From: Deltaproteobacteria bacterium
GTDB lineage: Bacteria > Desulfobacterota > Dissulfuribacteria > Dissulfuribacterales > JALVPX01
Direction of reading: 5' to 3'
DNA: 14,621 nucleotides
Assembly: GCA_027031565.1 (NCBI GenBank)
Contig: JALVPX010000122.1
Coordinates: 1-14,621 of the forward strand
Shown: piece after piece, positions 1 through 6,975 of the stretch
Position numbering within the stretch: the first letter of the stretch is position 1
How the letters are laid out: each line of letters opens with the position of its first letter
Program-made: the position numbers and the translations under genes
The notes under the pieces: generated by a model
What the model saw: the letters and a program-made list of their open reading frames with translations, nothing else
What the model was told of the DNA's origin: nothing
The model's database searches: none

Positions 1-1
1 C

Positions 2-85
2 GGCTGGGCCATGATGACCAAGGATCTTGGCGAAATCAGGGAGCTAGCTGAGCAGATGAGGGCAACGCATAAGGCGGGCAAGTAA
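2..85 (+). CDS. C-terminal end of an unidentified protein (5' partial)
   Basis: The frame opening at base 2 stays open for 27 codons and stops at TAA (83-85), giving a charged, probably helical tail that ends RATHKAGK. A rho-independent terminator begins 13 bases after this stop, which is the main reason to regard it as the real 3' end of a gene. The other two plus frames do not fit the terminator so well. The fragment is too short to assign a family or function. Confidence 0.5.
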   Translation, partial: GWAMMTKDLGEIRELAEQMRATHKAGK

Positions 86-97
86 CACAAGCCTTGT

Positions 98-126
98 AAG
101 GGCGTCCAGGAATGGGCGCCCTTTTT
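98..126 (+). terminator. Rho-independent terminator after the upstream partial gene
   Basis: A 7-bp stem, AAGGGCG (98-104) with CGCCCTT (117-123), encloses a 12-base loop and runs into a T tract (122-126). It lies just after the stop at 85 and isolates the porin gene from upstream transcription. Confidence 0.8.
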
Positions 127-152
127 GTAACAATCATGTAACATTTTTAACA
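126..152 (+). promoter_or_regulatory. Direct-repeat cluster upstream of the porin promoter, possible OmpR/PhoB-type operator
   Basis: The heptamer TGTAACA occurs at 126-132 and again at 137-143, exactly 11 bp apart, and a weaker copy (TTTAACA) follows at 146-152. Direct repeats at 11-bp spacing are the known binding geometry of OmpR/PhoB-family winged-helix regulators. One such regulator is encoded at 6279-6971, but linking it to this site is inference. The cluster lies upstream of the candidate -35 box at 163-168, where an activator would sit. Confidence 0.35.
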
Positions 153-162
153 AAACATTTAC

Positions 163-193
163 TTGAATTGGTGTCTAACATAGTTAGGATAAT
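163..193 (+). promoter_or_regulatory. Candidate sigma-70-type promoter of the porin gene
   Basis: TTGAAT (163-168) is a plausible -35 box. Overlapping -10 candidates follow: TAGGAT at 185-190 (16-base spacer) and GATAAT at 188-193 (19-base spacer). A perfect inverted repeat, CTAAC-ATA-GTTAG (175-187), overlaps the -10 area and could be an operator. Initiation here would leave a leader of about 70 bases before the ATG at 270. Confidence 0.4.
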
Positions 194-269
194 AATATCT
201 AGGCTTAGGTTTTTTGCTGAATCAATGTCTTGGTGAAAAAACTAACAAAAAGATAGGAGGGAATCACGC

Positions 270-1502
270 ATGAAAAAATTTGTTTTGATTTTGGGAGTGC
301 TGGCTGCTTTTTGGGCAAGTCAGGTTATGGCATCAACTATCGATGACCTTACCGATGCACTCAAGTCGGGAAAGGTGTCCATGCAGTTGAGGCTTGGTTA
401 TGAGCATTCAAACTTGCAGGACAATGGAAAACATCCAGCAAATGGTATCAATCTCAGGACAAGGCTGGGCTACAGGACAGCAGATTTTTACAACAGCAAT
501 GTGTTCATCCAGTTTCACAATGTGACCAACTTCATGGAAGAATTTTCATACAAGCATGACGGCAAGCTGGAGGGAGACAAGGCCAACGACGTTATTGCAG
601 ACCCAGATGGAAGCAGGATCCATCAAGTTTATCTGGATTACAAGGGCCTCAGTGATACAGTGATAAGGCTTGGACGCCAGGAAATCATTCTGGATGACCA
701 CAGGCTCATTGGTAACATCAACTGGCGTCAGAATGGTCAATCGTTTGATGCAGCATCTATCACCAACAAATCAATACCCGGCCTCACACTTTTTGGCTCC
801 TATGTGGAAAATGTAAACACCATCCTCCTGGACGACCTTGATCTCACTGCCATGTATCTGCTGCATGCCAAATACACAGGCTTTAAGGGACATGCCATTT
901 CAGCCTTCTGCTATCTGCTTGATGCTGAACAGGATGTAAGAGACAGCGCCACGTATGGTGCTCGGGCAGCTGGAAAAGTGGCCGTGCTGAAATATGCCAT
1001 AGATTTTGCCCACCAGTCAGACTTTTCAGATGGTGATGACCATGATGGCAACATGTTCAATGCCTTCTTGGGAGGCGATCTTGGAATGTTCAGTGTTGGC
1101 GCAGGCTTCAGCTGGATCTCAGGACAGGATGGTTCTGATCTGCCCTTTGATACCTTGTTCAGCACTGCCCACAAATTCAATGGCTGGTCAGACCAGTTCC
1201 TGGCAACAAATGGCGGCAAGCTCAGAGACGGCTTGAAGGATTATTATGCCCAGGCAGCAATAAAGTATATGGGGATCAAATTCATGGCCGTTTATCACTA
1301 TTTTGACACCTCGGAAGATGATCACTTTGACGGTACATATGGTGACGAAATTGATCTTTTGATCGCAAAGAAGTTTACCAAAAATTTGAGCGGTCTTTTG
1401 AAATATGCTAATTATAATAAGGATGACAATTTCGAAAACGGGTTTGCTAATCCCACAAAGGACGAACAGGTGTTCTGGGCACGGCTGCAGTTCAGCTTCT
1501 AA
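270..1502 (+). CDS. Outer-membrane beta-barrel porin, alginate-export (AlgE-like) family
   Basis: This 410-residue protein has a clear Sec signal peptide with predicted cleavage after QVMA (about residue 21), alternating beta-strand-like sequence throughout, and a terminal aromatic (RLQFSF), as outer-membrane barrels require. The block at about residues 116-161, including LGRQEIILDDHRLIG and NWRQNGQSFDA, is typical of proteins annotated as alginate export family; I recognise it from memory rather than from a search. AGGAGGG (255-261) sits 8 bases before the ATG. Members occur in many bacteria that make no alginate, so the substrate is unknown; a general anion or organic-acid channel is possible. 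It has its own promoter region and terminator, so it is a single-gene unit. Proximity to nap suggests a role in anion passage, which is speculation. Confidence 0.82.
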   Translation: MKKFVLILGVLAAFWASQVMASTIDDLTDALKSGKVSMQLRLGYEHSNLQDNGKHPANGINLRTRLGYRTADFYNSNVFIQFHNVTNFMEEFSYKHDGKLEGDKANDVIADPDGSRIHQVYLDYKGLSDTVIRLGRQEIILDDHRLIGNINWRQNGQSFDAASITNKSIPGLTLFGSYVENVNTILLDDLDLTAMYLLHAKYTGFKGHAISAFCYLLDAEQDVRDSATYGARAAGKVAVLKYAIDFAHQSDFSDGDDHDGNMFNAFLGGDLGMFSVGAGFSWISGQDGSDLPFDTLFSTAHKFNGWSDQFLATNGGKLRDGLKDYYAQAAIKYMGIKFMAVYHYFDTSEDDHFDGTYGDEIDLLIAKKFTKNLSGLLKYANYNKDDNFENGFANPTKDEQVFWARLQFSF

Positions 1503-1530
1503 ATAGGAGGCATTGAAGACCAAGACATCG

Positions 1531-1569
1531 AAAGGGGCGTACTAGATCATGATTGGCGCCCCTTTTTTT
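1531..1569 (+). terminator. Rho-independent terminator between the porin and nap genes
   Basis: A perfect 9-bp stem, AAAGGGGCG (1531-1539) with CGCCCCTTT (1557-1565), encloses a 17-base loop and is followed by a T run to 1569. It begins 28 bases after the porin stop. An in-frame ATG for the next gene (1549) lies inside the loop, which argues against that ATG being the start of napM. Confidence 0.85.
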
Positions 1570-1632
1570 ATTAAAACGATGTTGTTGCAGGCAGCCTATC
1601 GCCTGTCAAAGGTTCAAAAAGGAGGTCATGAA

Positions 1633-2058
1633 GTGAAGAGGAGATGGAAATTTTGTTTTCTGGCATTTGTTTGGGTAGGGGTAATATCTTTTGGAACACT
1701 CTCATTTGCAGAAAAAGGCCCATCCATATTGAATAAGGTCGGCAAGGCTGCAGGCGCCGCCATAAAGGCGGTAAAGACAGAGGGCCATCCAGAGGTCTCG
1801 GAGCAGGAGAAATTGACTCCCTGTTTTGAATGTCACAAGGAAGCTACTCCAGATATAGAAAAGGAATGGTACAATTCGGGGCATGGTATTGCCAATGTAA
1901 AGTGTTATCAGTGTCACGGAACCTTTGAAAACATGAAAAAGGTTCCTTCAGATGACAATTGTTACGTCTGCCATGCCAATGCAAAGAATCATACCAAGCC
2001 AGGCAAGACCTGCTGGGCATGTCACCCAGCCCATAACTTTCCGGTCAAGAAGAAGTAA
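1633..2058 (+). CDS. napM: NapM-like periplasmic tetrahaem c-type cytochrome
   Basis: The protein has 141 residues from a GTG start at 1633, with AGGAGG at 1620-1625 seven bases upstream. This start places a textbook signal peptide at the N-terminus (MKRRWKF, then a hydrophobic core, cleavage after FGTLSFA, about residue 26). The upstream in-frame ATG at 1549 lies in a terminator loop and is rejected. Four CxxCH haem motifs are visible: CFECH (64-68), CYQCH (91-95), CYVCH (110-114) and CWACH (127-131). Further histidines (H84, H120, H134) could be distal ligands. D. desulfuricans has a NapB-less nap cluster with a tetrahaem cytochrome, NapM, in the same position before napA, and this gene fits by haem count, size and order. 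It probably carries electrons to NapA. The stop is 14 bases before napA, implying co-transcription. Confidence 0.82.
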   Translation: MKRRWKFCFLAFVWVGVISFGTLSFAEKGPSILNKVGKAAGAAIKAVKTEGHPEVSEQEKLTPCFECHKEATPDIEKEWYNSGHGIANVKCYQCHGTFENMKKVPSDDNCYVCHANAKNHTKPGKTCWACHPAHNFPVKKK

Positions 2059-2072
2059 GGAGGAGGTCGCAA

Positions 2073-4466
2073 ATGGGTCTTTCACGTAGAGAATTTTTGA
2101 AGAGAACAGCAGCACTTACAGCTGCTTCATATGTGGGTTTGGAGCTTCCTTTTACACTGCACAAGGAGGCTTCTGCTGCAGATGTAGACAAGTGGGTTAG
2201 GGGGTCATGTCGGCTGTGTGGGGTTGGATGCCGGTTGGACCTCGGTGTTAAGAATGGTAGGGGCGTAGCATTAAGGGGGGTTCCTGAGTCACGGACCAAC
2301 CTTGGTTACCTTTGCATGAAGGGCATGCTTTTTTATAAAGTTATGGGGCATCCAGAAAGGCTGACAAAACCCCTGTACCGGGAAAAGAAGGATCAGCCTT
2401 TCAAAGAAATCAGCTGGGATGAGGCCCTGGATATAGCTGCCAAGAAATTTGCAGGGGCCGTTACCGCGTATGGAAACGATTCAGTTGCCTATTATGGTTC
2501 TGGCCAGGCCCTGACAGAAGAGACCTATATCTTCCAGAAGGTGATGCGGGGAGGTTTGAAGACCAACAATGTGGAAGGAAATCCCAGACTCTGCATGGCC
2601 AGCGCTGTGGGCGGATATCTGACCTCTTTTGGTGCTGATGAACCAATCGGATCCTATGCAGACATTGAAAAGGCGCATTGCTTCTTTATTATCGGCAGTA
2701 ACATGGCCGAGGCACACCCGGTGATCTTCCGCCGTTTGATGAGGCGAAAACTTGATAATCCAGACAAGGTAAAAGTAATTAACGTCGATCCAAGGGTAAG
2801 CCCCACGTCCAGGATCGCTGATATGCACATGCAATTTAAGCCTGGCACGGATCTGGCCATATTGAATGCCATGGCCTATGTGATAATTAATGAAAAATTG
2901 TATGATGAAAAATTTATCAACGATTATGCTGTGTTCAGGATGGGCAAAGAGAAGAAGCAGGTTGATTTCGCAGCCTATAAGAAGTTCCTTGAAGATTACA
3001 CACCTGAAAAGGCAGCAGCCATTTGCGGCGGTAATATTACCCCAGAAAAGATCCGCACCGCTGCCCACTGGTTTGCCAAGTCTCCGGCTACAATGAGCCT
3101 CTGGACCATGGGAATAAACCAGCGCAAGCGCGGTGTATGGGCCAACAACCTGATCCATAATTTGCACATACTCACTGGCCAGCTCTTAAAGCCAGGTGCG
3201 GACAGCTTTTCCCTTACAGGCCAGCCCAATGCATGCGGCGGCGTCAGGGAGGGCGGGGGCCTGTGCCACATCCTTCCAGGACACAGGCTCGTCAAGATTG
3301 AAAAGTTGCGCAATCAAGTAGAAGAGGCCTGGGGAATTCCAAAGGGCCGAATTCCTCCCAAGCCTGGTTATCACACGGTGGCCATGTTCGAGGCCATTAA
3401 TGCAGGCAAGATAAAGGCCATCTGGATCAATTGTACAAGCCCGGCCCAAAGCCTGCCCAATGCAGACAAATATCGTAAGGGTATGAGCAGGGAAGATTGT
3501 TTTATAGTGGTTACGGACATCTTCCCAACAAAGACCACCGAATTAGCAAATCTGGTCCTGCCCACTGCCTTCCACTTTGAAAAGACCGGCGTTTATGGCT
3601 GTACGGAACGGCGTTCCCAGTTGACACCCAAGGCTATTGATCCGCCCAAGGGCGCAAAACCAGAGGTGTGGATCGTAAGGGAATGGGCCCTGCGCCTGGC
3701 CAAGGAACTGAATGACCCTGTAATCAAGCAGTGCGTAGCCCCATTTATAGGCAAGGAAGAGGGCTACGAGCTTCCGAAGGCAATATGGGATGAATACAGC
3801 CAGAAGTTAACCAAGAATCGTGACAACGATTTGCGTGGTGCCACTTACGAGGTGTTGAAATCCATGCCGGACGGGGTCCAGTGGCCAGCACCTACAGAGG
3901 CCTTTGCCAAAACAGGCGGCACTGTCAAGAAGTTCGTTCGCGGGATTGATCCATTGGCTGATAAGGAGGCCAAAGATGATAAACCCTATCAGTTTTATGG
4001 ACCAGCCCATAAGGACCGCAAGCTTTGGATATGGTTAAGGCCTTACAAAGGTCCAGCCGAGGCTCCAGATGCGGAATATCCATTTTATCTGTCAACAGGC
4101 AGGATCATCGACCATTGGCATACCACTAGTATGACCGGACGAATTCCTGAATTAATGAGGGCAAACCCTTATGCCTATGTGGAAGTCAACCCGGCAGATG
4201 CAAAGAGGCTGGGCATCAAGCCTGGCGACATGGTGGAAGTTGAGTCCCGCAGGGGCAAGAATGTCCTGCCTGCAAAGGTGTATGAAGGCCCAATTGAGGG
4301 TATGGTATTTGTGTATTGGCATGATATGCACGAGGACCGGATGATAAACCGCGTTACCAAGGATGCGTATGATCCAGGCTCCAAGGAACCGGAATTCAAG
4401 ATATGCGCTTGCCGAATCAAGCGGGTATCTGGTCCTAAGCCGTTGAAGCCATACATAGTTACATAA
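2073..4466 (+). CDS. napA: Periplasmic nitrate reductase catalytic subunit NapA (Mo-bisMGD, 4Fe-4S)
   Basis: This 797-residue molybdopterin oxidoreductase would reduce nitrate to nitrite in the periplasm. A Tat signal, SRREFLK (4-10), opens the protein. The 4Fe-4S site is C46, C49, C53 and C81, with the conserved lysine of the CxKG motif (K83) after it. The block PRLCMASA holds the probable Mo-ligating cysteine C174, followed by NapA-like GADEPIGSY and GSNMAEAHP. Near the C-terminus, STGRIIDHWHTTSMTGR and VTKDAYDPGSKEPEFK match the cofactor-binding end of NapA (E. coli form VTLDATDPISKQTDFK-like). Length is between the about 755 of D. desulfuricans and 828 of E. coli. AAGGAGGAGG (2057-2066) lies just before the ATG. 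The context of napM, napD, napG and napH supports NapA over cytoplasmic NasA/NarB or formate dehydrogenase; a Cys rather than SeCys ligand also disfavours many formate dehydrogenases. Nitrate specificity is inferred. Confidence 0.88.
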   Translation: MGLSRREFLKRTAALTAASYVGLELPFTLHKEASAADVDKWVRGSCRLCGVGCRLDLGVKNGRGVALRGVPESRTNLGYLCMKGMLFYKVMGHPERLTKPLYREKKDQPFKEISWDEALDIAAKKFAGAVTAYGNDSVAYYGSGQALTEETYIFQKVMRGGLKTNNVEGNPRLCMASAVGGYLTSFGADEPIGSYADIEKAHCFFIIGSNMAEAHPVIFRRLMRRKLDNPDKVKVINVDPRVSPTSRIADMHMQFKPGTDLAILNAMAYVIINEKLYDEKFINDYAVFRMGKEKKQVDFAAYKKFLEDYTPEKAAAICGGNITPEKIRTAAHWFAKSPATMSLWTMGINQRKRGVWANNLIHNLHILTGQLLKPGADSFSLTGQPNACGGVREGGGLCHILPGHRLVKIEKLRNQVEEAWGIPKGRIPPKPGYHTVAMFEAINAGKIKAIWINCTSPAQSLPNADKYRKGMSREDCFIVVTDIFPTKTTELANLVLPTAFHFEKTGVYGCTERRSQLTPKAIDPPKGAKPEVWIVREWALRLAKELNDPVIKQCVAPFIGKEEGYELPKAIWDEYSQKLTKNRDNDLRGATYEVLKSMPDGVQWPAPTEAFAKTGGTVKKFVRGIDPLADKEAKDDKPYQFYGPAHKDRKLWIWLRPYKGPAEAPDAEYPFYLSTGRIIDHWHTTSMTGRIPELMRANPYAYVEVNPADAKRLGIKPGDMVEVESRRGKNVLPAKVYEGPIEGMVFVYWHDMHEDRMINRVTKDAYDPGSKEPEFKICACRIKRVSGPKPLKPYIVT

Positions 4467-4498
4467 GAAACTAAGTTCCCTTCCTCCCTCCTGTCTGT

Positions 4499-4542
4499 CC
4501 CCAGCTCCCTCCCTGCAAATAAGTGGGGAGGGAGAATTGGGG
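4499..4542 (+). other. Strong intercistronic hairpin between napA and napD
   Basis: A perfect 9-bp inverted repeat, CTCCCTCCC (4505-4513) with GGGAGGGAG (4526-4534), encloses a 12-base loop. An outer CCCC (4499-4502) can pair with GGGG (4539-4542) across a small internal bulge. No T run follows, so it is not a standard intrinsic terminator. The position suggests an mRNA element that protects the napA 3' end or tunes napD expression. It also contains the GTG at 4523, making that an unlikely start for napD. Confidence 0.65.
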
Positions 4543-4579
4543 TTTAATTGTGAGGGAAGAGGCTATCAGGAAAAACGTC

Positions 4580-4876
4580 ATGCCCATAGGAGGATTTGTA
4601 GTTCAAACAGAACCTGCCGCCACGGAGAAGGTCAAGAAAGAGTTAGCGTGCCTACAGGGTGTAGAAGTTTATGCCAGCGATGAAAAAGGCAACATAGTGA
4701 TTGTCATAGAGAGCAACAGCTCTGATGACATGGAGGAAATTGTAAAAAAAATAACCTCTATGGAAGGTGTCTTTACAACAGGTCTGGCCTATTTGAATGC
4801 AGAGGATGAGGTTGAAAAGATCGAAAAGGGTGAATATATCCCCAATATTTCCCTCGGGCACAATAAGCCCCACTAG
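4580..4876 (+). CDS. napD: NapD, chaperone for NapA maturation
   Basis: This is a 98-residue cytoplasmic protein from ATG 4580, with AGGA (4568-4571) eight bases upstream. In-frame GTG codons at 4523 and 4550 would add 19 or 10 residues, but 4523 lies in the loop of a strong hairpin and neither adds recognisable sequence. The pattern GGFVVQTEPAATEKVKKEL, then GVEVYASDEKGNIVIVIES, an acidic helix and MEGVFTTGLAYLNAED matches the ferredoxin-like fold of NapD (compare SLVVQ and the GVLAVSLVYH-type strand in E. coli NapD). Known NapD proteins bind the NapA Tat signal peptide and hold back export until the cofactor is inserted, consistent with the Tat leader on NapA here. Its 3' end overlaps the start of napG. 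Confidence 0.8.
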   Translation: MPIGGFVVQTEPAATEKVKKELACLQGVEVYASDEKGNIVIVIESNSSDDMEEIVKKITSMEGVFTTGLAYLNAEDEVEKIEKGEYIPNISLGHNKPH

Positions 4877-5456
4877 ACGTAACTTGCTGAAAGGAACCAT
4901 TGCCGCTGTCCTAATGGCACCAGTGGATGCGGTTGCAAGACCTTTCTTTTCCTCTCCGGTCTCGATGAACAGGCTCAGACCTCCAGGGGCGGTTCCAGAA
5001 GACGTGTTTGCCGGTAAATGCATCAGGTGCGGAAGATGTGTAGAGGTGTGCCCCTATCACTCTATTGTTCCCCTGGATGCTCGGGCAGGAGTTTATGCTG
5101 GCACTCCATTGATATTTGCAGAACAAATACCATGTTATTTGTGCATGAAGTGTGTGCAGGTTTGCCCTACTGGAACATTGCGTAACATCACCCAGGATGA
5201 GACTCGCATGGGCCTGGCAGTAATAGAGAAATACAGCTGCATAACATGGCGAGGGGAGGCATTGTGCCGCACCTGTTATAATGTGTGCCCCTTCAAGGAA
5301 AAGGCCATCCATCTAGATCAACTTAGGCCTGTAGTGGATGAAAGGCACTGTACTGGCTGCGGCCTTTGTACTCACGGATGCCCTATTACCGTATCACCTG
5401 GCAAAAAGGCCATAAATGTCAAGCCTCTTTTTGCCCAGGCCAGGGTTAAATGGTGA
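4797..5456 (+). CDS. napG: NapG, periplasmic ferredoxin-type electron-transfer subunit (four 4Fe-4S sites)
   Basis: Up to 219 residues. A Tat signal is visible (SPTRRNLLKG, residues 24-33, then a hydrophobic stretch to about 46). Four cysteine clusters follow: C75/78/81/85, C113/116/119/123, C157/160/164 with C148 as a candidate fourth ligand, and C185/188/191/195. This is the MauM/NapG architecture, close in size to E. coli NapG (231). NapG receives electrons from the membrane protein NapH and passes them to the periplasmic nitrate reductase chain. The start is uncertain. ATG 4797 is the outermost choice and lacks a Shine-Dalgarno; TTG 4812 has AGAGG six bases upstream; GTG 4830 gives a shorter Tat n-region. 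All lie inside napD, so translation is probably coupled. The stop overlaps the napH start (ATGGTGA). Confidence 0.85.
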   Translation: MQRMRLKRSKRVNISPIFPSGTISPTRRNLLKGTIAAVLMAPVDAVARPFFSSPVSMNRLRPPGAVPEDVFAGKCIRCGRCVEVCPYHSIVPLDARAGVYAGTPLIFAEQIPCYLCMKCVQVCPTGTLRNITQDETRMGLAVIEKYSCITWRGEALCRTCYNVCPFKEKAIHLDQLRPVVDERHCTGCGLCTHGCPITVSPGKKAINVKPLFAQARVKW

Positions 5457-6331
5457 CAAGAACGAAAGACAGCAACAGGAGCAGGTATTCAGCATATCGT
5501 TTTCTGGTTCAGACAGCCGCATTTCTTGTAATCCTCCTTAATCCTTTTGCTAATTATTATCTTGGTGTTAATTTTGTGCAGGGTTGGTATCAGTCCCTGG
5601 GTATAGGCAAGTTGTGGTTTGTTTCACCGCTGGAGGGCATCGAATCGATACTGGTTTCAAAATTGATCTACCTGCCCCTTCTCATAGGCATGGCTATCCC
5701 TGTATTGCTGGCCCTGTTTTTGGGCAGAGTTTTTTGCGGCTGGATATGCCCCATAAATTATCTTTCCGAAATAATAGACAGGTTTAGACGATTCCTGTTC
5801 AGGAAGAGGTTTATTAAAGACTGGTTTGTCCTGCCAAAGTACCTCTTGTGGTTTGCCTTGATTGGTGAGCTTGTCCTGACCATGGTTTTGGGTGCGCCGA
5901 TCTTTGTCTGGCTTTCACCTCCTGGCCTGGTAGGCAGGGAGATAATGATGGCCGTATTTTTCAGGACATTGGCTGTAGAGGGCGTAGTGGTTTTGATGGT
6001 GCTCACCATGAACCTTGTTACCAGGAGATTTTACTGCAGGTATCTTTGCCCTCTTGGCGGCCTGCTGGCCTTTTTGGGCAGCAGGCGAAAACTTGTGGTT
6101 GCTCGCAAGGAACCCGTATGTAAAGAGTGCGGTATGTGCAGCAAGGTTTGTCCCCTTGGCCTCGATCCACTCAATGGTGAAAGCCGGGCCAGTTATTGCT
6201 GGAACTGCGGTGAGTGTGTGGACATATGTCCAGACAGGACCCTGGGTTTTGCATGGAGAACCAGGCCTATGGAAGACTTCATTCTTCACCAGGCTCAAAG
6301 CGATAGCCGACCCCGGGATGAGTCAGAATAA
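5450..6331 (+). CDS. napH: NapH, membrane quinol dehydrogenase ferredoxin subunit
   Basis: This 293-residue integral membrane iron-sulfur protein has four probable membrane segments (about 17-38, 72-95, 130-150, 170-190). Two CX3CP motifs lie at the membrane edge: C96GWIC100P and C196RYLC200P. Two C-terminal cytoplasmic 4Fe-4S clusters follow at C224/227/230/234 and C250/253/256/260. This is the NapH layout. With NapG it forms a quinol-oxidising module that can feed Nap without NapC, as shown in Wolinella, which has no napC. No napC is present in this operon, so NapGH is the likely only quinol route encoded here. The ATG at 5450 overlaps the napG stop. The last 18 codons, after the conserved region, overlap the opposite-strand regulator gene by 53 bp. 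No terminator is evident after the stop. Confidence 0.88.
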   Translation: MVTRTKDSNRSRYSAYRFLVQTAAFLVILLNPFANYYLGVNFVQGWYQSLGIGKLWFVSPLEGIESILVSKLIYLPLLIGMAIPVLLALFLGRVFCGWICPINYLSEIIDRFRRFLFRKRFIKDWFVLPKYLLWFALIGELVLTMVLGAPIFVWLSPPGLVGREIMMAVFFRTLAVEGVVVLMVLTMNLVTRRFYCRYLCPLGGLLAFLGSRRKLVVARKEPVCKECGMCSKVCPLGLDPLNGESRASYCWNCGECVDICPDRTLGFAWRTRPMEDFILHQAQSDSRPRDESE

Positions 6332-6971
6332 AACGGGGATGGTCGGGATCCGGCTCAATCTTCTTTCTGAGTCTGCGGATATGTACATCCAAGGCCCTGC
6401 TCCAGGGATAGATCTCATCCTCTGGCCAAAGCTGTTTGCAGATGTAATTTCTCTTTAGGATTTCGCCTGCATGGGAGGTAAAAAGCTCCAGCAAGTCATA
6501 TTCCTTTTTGGTCAGCCGGACAGGCTGGCCATTTACCTCTACGCTGCGCTTGCGGCTGTTGATTACCAGGGGGCCAAAGGCTAGTCTGGATTTTGGAGCG
6601 GCATTGATCTGCCTCCGTTTGAGGCATGCCCTGATCCTGGCTGCAAGCTCAAGATATTCGAAAGGTTTTACAATATAATCATCTGCACCATGTTCAAAAC
6701 CCCTGATTTTGTCAGACAGGCCATCCCTTGCAGTGAGCATGATTATGGGCAGATCAGAAGACCTTCTGATCTTTTTGCATATGTTGATTCCGTCGAAGTC
6801 TGGAAGATTTAAGTCCAATATTATCAGATGCGGCTGGAATTGGTTGAAGAGCGCAAGGCCTGCTTTTCCAGTGGATGCACATGCCACTTTGTAACCGTCA
6901 AGCTCAAGCTGGTCCTTTAGGATGGTCATGATGTCTGCATCATCTTCGATTACCAATATCTTCTCGCCCAT
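6279..6971 (-). CDS. OmpR/PhoB-family response regulator
   Basis: A 230-residue two-component regulator. The receiver domain (1-118) has acidic residues D10/D11, phospho-acceptor D53 in LDLNLPD, T80 and K102 in VKPFEYLEL. The winged-helix DNA-binding domain (about 128-226) carries RLTKKEYDLLELF and LDVHIRRLRKKIEPD, and ends GVGYRFEP as is usual. I chose the ATG at 6971 because AGGAAGG lies eight bases upstream and MGEKILVIEDD is the normal start of the receiver fold; an in-frame ATG at 7046 lies inside the kinase gene and adds unrelated residues. The kinase stop (6976-6978) is four bases upstream, so the pair is translated together. It faces the nap operon and overlaps it tail to tail. Targets are not known; direct repeats at 126-152 are one candidate site. 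Confidence 0.9.
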   Translation of the reverse strand: MGEKILVIEDDADIMTILKDQLELDGYKVACASTGKAGLALFNQFQPHLIILDLNLPDFDGINICKKIRRSSDLPIIMLTARDGLSDKIRGFEHGADDYIVKPFEYLELAARIRACLKRRQINAAPKSRLAFGPLVINSRKRSVEVNGQPVRLTKKEYDLLELFTSHAGEILKRNYICKQLWPEDEIYPWSRALDVHIRRLRKKIEPDPDHPRFILTHPGVGYRFEPGEE

Positions 6972-6975
6972 GTAT

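Noticed and set aside
270..1502. True alginate secretion porin
   Set aside because: No alginate biosynthesis genes are nearby; family membership does not show the substrate.
1549..1632. Longer N-terminus of the tetrahaem cytochrome from ATG 1549
   Set aside because: The ATG is in the loop of a strong terminator, has no ribosome site, and would bury the signal peptide 28 residues inside the protein.
2481..3167. Minus-strand reading frame of 228 codons inside napA
   Set aside because: It lies wholly within a well-supported gene, has no recognisable domain or ribosome site, and looks like a codon-bias shadow.
2073..4466. Assimilatory nitrate reductase or formate dehydrogenase
   Set aside because: The Tat signal, the NapA-type C-terminal block and flanking napM, napD, napG and napH fit a periplasmic nitrate reductase better.
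4523..4579. Longer NapD from GTG 4523
   Set aside because: The GTG sits in the loop of a 9-bp GC-rich hairpin; ATG 4580 has a well-spaced AGGA and matches the usual NapD start.
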